DNA from: Bacillus sp. SB49
GTDB lineage: Bacteria > Bacillota > Bacilli > Bacillales > Halobacillaceae
Direction of reading: 5' to 3'
Assembly (NCBI RefSeq): GCF_000469135.2
Contig: NZ_CP048117.1
Location: 797,001-861,000 of the forward strand
Length of the DNA: 64,000 nt
How positions within the stretch are numbered: position 1 is the first letter of the stretch; every line of letters starts with the position of its first letter. The notes beneath the pieces are model-generated. The model had not been told where the DNA came from. It saw nothing but the letters and a program-made list of their open reading frames with translations, and made no database searches. Made by a program: the position numbers and the translations under genes. Positions 58,710-64,000 of the stretch are shown here, one piece after another.

Positions 58710-59177
58710 ATGATACATGTATTATTCGTTTGTTTAGGGAACATCTGTCGTTCACCGATGGCTGAAGCCGTCTTCAGGGATTTGGTCAAGAGAGAAAAAC
58801 TGGAGGGGAAGATCACAGTCGATTCTGCCGGAATTGGTCATTGGCATGTCGGCTCGTCCCCTCATGAGGGAACAAGACAAATTTTGAGCAGTAAAAATAT
58901 TTCTTATGACGGCATACAGGCGCGTCAAGTGAAAGAAGCGGACTGGGACGATTTCGATTATATAATCGCAATGGACGATAAGAATATGAAAGATTTAAAC
59001 GCGATTCGAGTGAAAAACGACGTGACAATCAGGAAGTTGATGGATTATGTACCGGATGCAAAGGAAGAAGAGGTGCCGGATCCATACTTCACAGGTAATT
59101 TTGAATACGTTTATGAACTCGTGTACGATGGGTGCCTGCGTCTCCTGCAAGACATTAAGCAGAAAAATAACCTGTAA
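58710..59177 (+). CDS. yfkJ: Low-molecular-weight protein tyrosine phosphatase (YfkJ-like)
   Basis: 155 residues. Signature at the N-terminus VCLGNICRSPMAE with nucleophile Cys8 and Arg14 (CX5R), DSAGIGHWHVGSSPHEGT, and the acid DP in VPDPYFTG. Gene order yfkJ - YtxH-domain gene - YihY gene matches the yfkJIH operon of B. subtilis, where it is linked with ethanol and osmotic stress. CGGAGGAACG precedes the ATG. Confidence 0.94.
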   Translation: MIHVLFVCLGNICRSPMAEAVFRDLVKREKLEGKITVDSAGIGHWHVGSSPHEGTRQILSSKNISYDGIQARQVKEADWDDFDYIIAMDDKNMKDLNAIRVKNDVTIRKLMDYVPDAKEEEVPDPYFTGNFEYVYELVYDGCLRLLQDIKQKNNL

Positions 59178-59189
59178 GGAGGAAATAGG

Positions 59190-59519
59190 ATGAGTCGAAG
59201 TAATTTGTGGAAAGGCCTGGTGTACGGGGCTGTGGCTGGAGGGGTCATTGCTCTTCTGGATAAAGATACGAGGAGTTATACGATGGAGCAGACGCGTGAT
59301 GCCGGAAGGAAATGTCGTTCTTATGTGAAGCACCCGTCGGAAGCCATCCACAATCTACGTATGTGTTATGAGGGGTTCTCTGCGCAAGTGAACAAAGGGG
59401 TGGAAGATCTCCTTGAATTAATTCAGAAAGCGGAGAGTATGCTTAATAAAGTAGGTGAACTCAACCGGGAAGTGAAGGAACAGCTGGAAGCTGTCGATAA
59501 ACCGGAAGAGGCTTCTTAA
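59190..59519 (+). CDS. YtxH-domain protein (YfkI-like)
   Basis: 109 residues. Short N-terminal hydrophobic segment LWKGLVYGAVAGGVIALLDKDTR as in YtxH general-stress proteins, followed by a long amphipathic coiled-coil region (FSAQVNKGVEDLLELIQKAESMLNKVGELNREVKEQLEAV). Function unknown; membrane-associated. AAGGAGGAAATAGG precedes the ATG, 12 bases after the phosphatase stop. Confidence 0.82.
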   Translation: MSRSNLWKGLVYGAVAGGVIALLDKDTRSYTMEQTRDAGRKCRSYVKHPSEAIHNLRMCYEGFSAQVNKGVEDLLELIQKAESMLNKVGELNREVKEQLEAVDKPEEAS

Positions 59520-59538
59520 CTTCAAGAGGTGAGGGATT

Positions 59539-60369
59539 GTGAAAAGCATCATGAGTTTCATCAAAGAATTGTTTGTCCGTTTCGGCGAGGATGATGTAGG
59601 AGGGATGTCGGCACAGCTGGCCTATTTCTTTTTATTATCCTTGTTTCCGTTTATGATTTTCCTGGTGACTTTATTAGGGTATCTTCATATTGATGAAGAG
59701 AGGGTTCTTGCGTTTGTCAGCACGTATGCGCCTCCGGACACCTTTCAAATGATCACCGAGAATGTTTCCTCCTTGCTCCGTACCGAAAATGGAAGCCTTT
59801 TGTCCATTGGTTTGATCGGTACGCTGTGGGCGGCTTCCAACGGTGTGAATGCTATCATGAGAGCGTTCAACAGGGCTTACGGGGTCGAAGAGAACAGGAC
59901 GTTCTTCATTTCGAGGGTCCTTGCTATTGTATTGACGATCGCTATGGTATTCGTCATAGCTATTGCGTTCCTGCTTCCGGTGCTTGGGCATATGATCGGA
60001 GCTCAGCTGTTCTCTTTCTTTGGATTGTCGGAAGGTTTTCTGACAGTTTGGAATGGTCTTCGATGGGTGATTTCCTCCATCATTTTTTTCCTGGTGCTTT
60101 CTTTCCTGTATCTTACAGCGCCCAGTAAGCGGTTGAAGTATAAAGATACAATCGGTGGGACGCTGTTTGCTACATTCGGATGGCAGCTTGTATCGCTATT
60201 ATTTTCCTTTTATGTAAGTAATTTAGGTAATTTTTCGGCAACATATGGAAGTCTCGGTGGGGTCATCGTACTAATGATATGGTTTTATTTATCCGGTCTT
60301 GTGATTATTCTCGGCGGAGAAATTAATGCGATGACTCACAAGCGGAGACACAGCCGCACGGCTGAATAA
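59539..60369 (+). CDS. YihY/BrkB-family membrane protein (YfkH-like)
   Basis: 276 residues, six membrane segments. YihY blocks: GGMSAQLAYFFLLSLFPFMIFLVTLLGYL, LLSIGLIGTLWAASNGVNAIMRAFNRAYGVEENRTFFISR, and YKDTIGGTLFATFGWQLVSLLFSFYVSNLGNFSATYGSLGGVIVLMIWFYLSGLVIILGGEINA. Formerly mis-called RNase BN; function unknown. GTG at 59539 after GAGGTGAGGG. Last gene of a three-gene operon with terminator downstream. Confidence 0.92.
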   Translation: MKSIMSFIKELFVRFGEDDVGGMSAQLAYFFLLSLFPFMIFLVTLLGYLHIDEERVLAFVSTYAPPDTFQMITENVSSLLRTENGSLLSIGLIGTLWAASNGVNAIMRAFNRAYGVEENRTFFISRVLAIVLTIAMVFVIAIAFLLPVLGHMIGAQLFSFFGLSEGFLTVWNGLRWVISSIIFFLVLSFLYLTAPSKRLKYKDTIGGTLFATFGWQLVSLLFSFYVSNLGNFSATYGSLGGVIVLMIWFYLSGLVIILGGEINAMTHKRRHSRTAE

Positions 60370-60386
60370 GCTTGAACGTCAGGAGC

Positions 60387-60421
60387 AAGAAAACCGCTTT
60401 CCTCATGAAAGCGGTTTTCTT
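60387..60421. terminator. Bidirectional terminator
   Basis: AAGAAAACCGCTTTC / GAAAGCGGTTTTCTT stem with a short loop. Confidence 0.93.
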
Positions 60422-60435
60422 ATGGTCATTTATCA

Positions 60436-62355
60436 TTAGTTTCTTAAAAGTCTGAGGCCGTTCAAGATGACGAGAATGGTGCTTCCCTCGTGACCGATCA
60501 CTCCAAGTGGAAGGTCAAGAAACTGCAGGAAATTGCTGATAATGAGCAGTGTGATGACCAGAATGGAGAAGATGACATTTTGTTTGATGATCCGATTCAT
60601 ACGTTTAGACAAATGGATGGATTGCGTAATCTTTCTCAAGTCATTTTTCATCAGGACGACGTCTGAGGTTTCCAATGCTACATCCGTTCCTTCTCCCATG
60701 GCGATACCTACATCAGCGGCCGCCAGAGCAGGAGCGTCATTAATTCCATCACCGACCATGGCCACATGCGGGAAACGTTTTTTGAGCTCATTGATTTCTT
60801 TGAGCTTCTGATCCGGCAGGCACTCCGCAATGTATTGATCTATTCCTGCTTCCTCTGCGATTGCTTTCGCTGTTTTTGAATTGTCCCCAGTGAGCATCAG
60901 GGTATATATGCCCTGATCTTTCAGCATTCGTACGGCTTTCTTGGATATTTCGCGTACCGTATCCTTCGCGGCGAAAAGGGCGACGATCTTCTGATTTTTT
61001 TTGAGGAAAATGACGGTCTTCCCGTCGGACTCGAAATCTACTTCATGTTGCGATTTGAAGGCTGCTGCTTCCTCTCTTCCTACAAATTCCGCTTTTCCTA
61101 ATAACCAAGTGTCTCCATCATACGTACCTTCAAGTCCGTATCCACTGTGATTCTGCACGCTTTCAATGGGAACAGTGTTCACCTTGTGCTGTTCTGCATA
61201 ATTCATGATTGACTCGGCAAGTGGATGATTGGAATGCTCCTCGAGAGAAGCAGCGACAGCTAAGCAGGTTTGTTTATCCTTTTCATTTTCCACAATGAAT
61301 TCCGTAACGGATGGCTTTCCTTTTGTCAGTGTCCCCGTTTTGTCGAACGCTACTGCCCGAATATGTGCCAGGTGTTCAAGGTGGACACCTCCTTTATAAA
61401 GGATGCCGTTCCGTGCACCATGAGTGATGGCGGATAGAGTGGCGGGCATGATGGATGCCACTAAAGCACAAGGGGATGCAACGACAAGAAGAATCATCGC
61501 CCGGTAGATTGTCTCCATCCAGGTCCACCCAAAAAGAAAGTGGGGGAGGAAGAGCATCACGCTGACAGCAGCCAGGACGCCTTTGACATAGAGGCTTTCG
61601 AAACGTTCGATAAACAGTTGGGATGGTGGCCTTTCGCTCTGAGCATGCTGAACCATATGAAAGATCTTCTGAAAGAGAGTATCGTTCGCTTTTTTCGTTA
61701 CATGGACGACGATGCTTGCCTCCATGTTCATGGTTCCTGCATATACTTCTCCATCCGTTTGTTTATAAATGGGAGCGGCCTCTCCTGTTATGGCACTTTC
61801 GTCAATCGAGGATGCTCCTCGGGTAATGACTCCATCTGCAGGAACACGTTCTCCTGGTTTTACAAGAATACGGTCACCGATGTGCAGTGTGGATACATCG
61901 GTCCATTCATAGCCTGTATTAGTGACCAGCAGTGCCTGTGTGGGCTGGAGGCTCATCAAGGAAGACAGCTCTTTCTGGCTTTTGTTCATCGTATAAGTCT
62001 CCAGGGCCCCGCTTAAAGAGAAAATAAAGATCAATATGGCTCCTTCCATCCAATAACCGATGGACGCGGAGCCGACGGCTGCCAGAATCATGAGGAGCTC
62101 GACATTTAATTCACGTTCTTTCAGCGTTTCTGTTATTCCTTCTTTCGCTTTTGCGTATCCTCCGATTAGAAAAGCCGCCAGATAGATTCCTATGTAAATA
62201 GGAGGATCCCAGTGCGACTCCCCGTACCAGGCGAATAGAACAAGCAGACCGCTGAGTATTGCTGCCGCCAGTTCGGAATGGTCTTTCCAATGTTTCCCCC
62301 GGTTAGAAGATAGCAGGGAATGCTTTAATGTTCCGGATAGATTCAATGCTTTCAC
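60436..62355 (-). CDS. pfeT: P1B-4 type heavy-metal ATPase, PfeT/ZosA-like Fe(II) exporter
   Basis: 639 residues. P-type ATPase: TGEAAP (190-195), metal-site SPCALV (294-299), DKTGTLTKGKP with phosphorylated Asp338, MLTGDN and MVGDGINDAPALAAADVGIAMG, then the class-defining HEGST at 622-626 near the C-terminus. SPC plus HEGS/GT marks the P1B-4 group (CtpD, PfeT); there is no N-terminal HMA domain. In B. subtilis PfeT (old name ZosA) exports Fe2+ under peroxide stress and is PerR-controlled; a perfect PerR box lies just upstream here. GTG start at 62355 with AAAGG close by. Confidence 0.92.
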   Translation of the reverse strand: MKALNLSGTLKHSLLSSNRGKHWKDHSELAAAILSGLLVLFAWYGESHWDPPIYIGIYLAAFLIGGYAKAKEGITETLKERELNVELLMILAAVGSASIGYWMEGAILIFIFSLSGALETYTMNKSQKELSSLMSLQPTQALLVTNTGYEWTDVSTLHIGDRILVKPGERVPADGVITRGASSIDESAITGEAAPIYKQTDGEVYAGTMNMEASIVVHVTKKANDTLFQKIFHMVQHAQSERPPSQLFIERFESLYVKGVLAAVSVMLFLPHFLFGWTWMETIYRAMILLVVASPCALVASIMPATLSAITHGARNGILYKGGVHLEHLAHIRAVAFDKTGTLTKGKPSVTEFIVENEKDKQTCLAVAASLEEHSNHPLAESIMNYAEQHKVNTVPIESVQNHSGYGLEGTYDGDTWLLGKAEFVGREEAAAFKSQHEVDFESDGKTVIFLKKNQKIVALFAAKDTVREISKKAVRMLKDQGIYTLMLTGDNSKTAKAIAEEAGIDQYIAECLPDQKLKEINELKKRFPHVAMVGDGINDAPALAAADVGIAMGEGTDVALETSDVVLMKNDLRKITQSIHLSKRMNRIIKQNVIFSILVITLLIISNFLQFLDLPLGVIGHEGSTILVILNGLRLLRN

Positions 62356-62381
62356 ACACCTTTCTTATATCGTTTGTTAGA

Positions 62382-62396
62382 TTATAATTATTATAA
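62382..62396 (-). promoter_or_regulatory. PerR box upstream of pfeT
   Basis: TTATAATTATTATAA matches the PerR consensus TTATAATNATTATAA at all 15 positions, 27 bases before the pfeT GTG. Divergent to the ABC transporter gene on the other side, about 150 bases away. Confidence 0.88.
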
Positions 62397-62475
62397 TTTA
62401 GTATATGTTATAATCATAGCATGGTGCTCAAAAAAGTCAATTCCAACATGGAAAGAAAAAATTCCGCCTGGTCAG

Positions 62476-62505
62476 TTGAAAATACAGGTGTCAAGTTGCT
62501 ATATT
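62476..62505 (+). promoter_or_regulatory. Putative promoter of the amino-acid ABC operon
   Basis: TTGAAA, 18-base spacer, TATATT, about 38 bases before the start codon. Confidence 0.4.
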
Positions 62506-62543
62506 ATACAAGTGTGAAAAAAATCAGAAAGGTGGCACAGTCC

Positions 62544-63386
62544 ATGCGTAAACGTGTCTTATTTATACTTATGCTTGTCATGTCATTCCTCCTTGCTGCT
62601 TGTGGATCAGAGGAAGAATCCGCAGATAAATGGAGCGAAATCACAGATAAAGGGGAAATTGTTGTAGGAACATCAGGAACGCTTTATCCTGCTTCTTATT
62701 ATCCGGAAGGTTCTGATGAGCTGACAGGGTATGACGTGGAGGTAATGAAGGAAGTAGCAGACCGCCTCGGTCTGGAAGTGAAGTTCGAGGAATTCGGAGT
62801 AGACGGGCTTACGGCAGCCATTGAGAGCGGTCGTGTAGATGCTGTCATTAATGATATGGAAGTGACAAAGGAACGTCAGAAGAAATTTGACTTCAGTGAG
62901 CCGTATAAATATTCTTATTCCACTATGATTGTCCGTGAGTCGGATATGTCAGGCATTGAGACGCTTGATGATCTGGAAGGAAAAGTACATGGTGGTGGAG
63001 CCACGACAGTATTTGCTCAAATTGCAGAACACTTCGGCGCGGAAACGAAGACATATGGAAATGTTGCAAACGATGTATATCTTCGTGATGTGGAGAACGG
63101 TAACACAGACTTCATTATCAATGACTACTATCTGCAGTCTCTTGCACTTGAAGCGCTGCCGGACATCAAAGTCCAGCTGCATCCTGATTTGAAATTCTAT
63201 CCCACCAATTCTGCCATCGTCCTTCCGAAAGATGCAGGAGATATGAAGGAAGAAGTAGATGCGGTTCTTCAGGAAATGCGGGAAGACGGCACTCTGACGG
63301 AGATTTCAGAGGAATTCTTCGGCGGGCAGGATGCTTCCAAGAAACCGGATGAAGATATTCAGGAAATCGAAGGATTGGATATTTAA
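62544..63386 (+). CDS. Amino-acid ABC transporter substrate-binding lipoprotein
   Basis: 280 residues. Lipoprotein signal FILMLVMSFLLAACGSEEES with lipobox Cys20, then the SBP_bac_3 fold: GEIVVGTSGTLYPASYYPEGSDELTGYDVEVMKEVADRLGLEVKFEEFGVDGLTAAIESGRVDAVINDMEVTKERQKKFDFSEPYKYSY. Similar to TcyJ/TcyA-like cystine and polar amino-acid binders. AAAGGTGG is ahead of the ATG at 62544; the longer frame upstream (from 62421) contains the promoter. First gene of the operon with the permease. Confidence 0.92.
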   Translation: MRKRVLFILMLVMSFLLAACGSEEESADKWSEITDKGEIVVGTSGTLYPASYYPEGSDELTGYDVEVMKEVADRLGLEVKFEEFGVDGLTAAIESGRVDAVINDMEVTKERQKKFDFSEPYKYSYSTMIVRESDMSGIETLDDLEGKVHGGGATTVFAQIAEHFGAETKTYGNVANDVYLRDVENGNTDFIINDYYLQSLALEALPDIKVQLHPDLKFYPTNSAIVLPKDAGDMKEEVDAVLQEMREDGTLTEISEEFFGGQDASKKPDEDIQEIEGLDI

Positions 63387-63392
63387 GCTCTT

Positions 63393-64000
63393 ATGTTCGG
63401 AATAGAAATCAATAACATCCAAACAGACAAGTTGTTCGATGTCGATCGTGCACTGGAAAACCTGCCTTTTCTTTTGGAAGGTGTGCCGTATACGCTTCTT
63501 CTTGCTGTTGCTGGTATGCTGATCGGACTCGTGTTGGGCTTTTTTCTAGCTCTTGCGAGAGGATCAGAGCGCAGGTGGTTACGCTGGCCGGCCCGGTTCT
63601 ACATTTCGTTTATGCGCGGGACGCCGATTCTTGTTTATTTGTTCGTGCTTTATTTCGGTCTGCCTATTGCTGGAATCAAGCTTACTGCAACGGCTGCTGC
63701 CGTTATTGGTTTCGGTACCAACAGCGCCGCATATATTGCCGAGATTAACCGCGCTTCTTTGAATAGTGTCTCGTCCGGGCAATGGGAGTCGGCGCGTGCC
63801 CTCGGTTTTACGTACTGGCAGACCATACGGAGGATCATTACGCCGCAGGCAACGAGGATTGCGATCCCGCCCCTCGGTAATGTGTTTCTTGATTTGTTGA
63901 AAGCAACGTCGCTTGCGGCCATGATTTCTGTACCGGAAATATTAAACAAAGCTCAAATAGCTGCCGGCCGTACAGTAGACTCAATGACGATGTATATTAC
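63393..64000 (+). CDS. Amino-acid ABC transporter permease (3'-truncated by window end)
   Basis: At least 202 residues, open to the end of the window. Begins MFGIEINNIQTDKLFDV; membrane segments at about 31-55, 70-92, 98-118. Contains the HisMQ-type block YISFMRGTPILVYLFVLYFG and the EAA-like loop ESARALGFTYWQTIRRIITPQATRIAIPPLGNVF (132-164), which contacts the ATPase. Seven bases after the binding-protein stop, without a strong ribosome site, so translation may be coupled. An ATP-binding gene is expected beyond the edge. Confidence 0.9.
   Translation, partial: MFGIEINNIQTDKLFDVDRALENLPFLLEGVPYTLLLAVAGMLIGLVLGFFLALARGSERRWLRWPARFYISFMRGTPILVYLFVLYFGLPIAGIKLTATAAAVIGFGTNSAAYIAEINRASLNSVSSGQWESARALGFTYWQTIRRIITPQATRIAIPPLGNVFLDLLKATSLAAMISVPEILNKAQIAAGRTVDSMTMYI

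Noticed and set aside
62533-62547. TGGCACAGTCCATGC, resembling a sigma-54 promoter before the ABC binding-protein gene
   Set aside because: The TTGC part is ATGC and the element lies across the ribosome site and start codon, too close to be a promoter.
1-64000. CRISPR arrays, tRNA or rRNA genes, phage or integrase genes
   Set aside because: No regularly spaced repeats, no tRNA-like cloverleaf or rRNA sequence, and no integrase or intact transposase frame were seen by reading; a tRNAscan or ISfinder search was not possible.

Overview
The window looks like chromosomal DNA from a spore-forming, moderately halophilic member of the Bacillaceae; Halobacillus or a close relative is the best guess. 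The evidence is low-to-mid GC sequence with strong GGAGG-type ribosome sites and many TTG/GTG starts, a CotY/CotZ spore-coat protein, a Spo0E-like phosphatase, RsbR-type stressosome proteins, a PerR-controlled PfeT, an S-box leader, Na+ transporters, and a proH-proJ-proA proline (osmolyte) operon of the type described in Halobacillus halophilus. No rRNA, tRNA, CRISPR array, prophage or intact insertion sequence was seen.

Layout. 1-4.5 kb: small stress and housekeeping genes (RsbR-like, DUF1206, RidA, and a Spo0E-like protein of only 57 aa). 4.5-10.7 kb: an unassigned structured element, cstA, an ATP-grasp ligase, a YutJ-like NADH dehydrogenase, a C45-type acyltransferase and fabI. 10.8-17 kb: glutamate dehydrogenase, PEP carboxylase and an NhaC-type antiporter. 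17-23.5 kb: AIM24, an S-box leader on msrA, an orphan eutH and several small genes. 23.6-27.2 kb: proHJA behind a good promoter with an upstream consensus-like cre site. 27.2-29.5 kb: a second RsbR paralogue, a DinB protein, cotY/Z and a candidate small RNA with an intrinsic terminator.

29.5-37.0 kb: an eight-gene acyl-CoA operon (SDR, 3-hydroxyacyl-CoA dehydrogenase, thioesterase, APH-type kinase, divergent ComB-like phosphatase, acyl-CoA dehydrogenase, enoyl-CoA hydratase, zinc-free quinone/enoyl reductase) behind a promoter with a TetR-like operator and a cre-like site. It has no thiolase or acyl-CoA ligase. The kinase plus acyl-CoA dehydrogenase pairing recalls the LvaA/LvaC and ACAD10/11 route for 4-hydroxyacyl-CoA, so this is the best candidate for an undescribed pathway variant.

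37.1-45.2 kb: GNAT, then the 5-oxoprolinase cluster pxpB-pxpC-pxpA with an NRAMP-type transporter and YcsI, DUF2188 paralogues, YwbE, a 430-base gene-free stretch with a perfect TTGACA-17-TATAAT promoter on the minus strand reading into highly foldable sequence, and an AcuI/YhdH-type reductase. 45.2-50.8 kb: a sigma-54 activator with a non-Fis C-terminus, an ion-channel-like protein lacking the K+ filter, and divergently a textbook -24/-12 promoter driving a YfcC transporter and isoaspartyl dipeptidase (iadA). 50.8-62.4 kb: a cell-wall peptidase, ketopantoate reductase, mreBH, YkgJ, MOSC, HMCES-type protein, AGCS symporter, a yfkJ-ytxH-yihY trio, and pfeT under a perfect PerR box. 62.5-64 kb: the start of an amino-acid ABC transporter operon, cut by the window end.

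Most neighbouring genes are separated by clear hairpin terminators, many bidirectional, so operon limits are well defined. All functional calls come from reading motifs; none was checked against a database.
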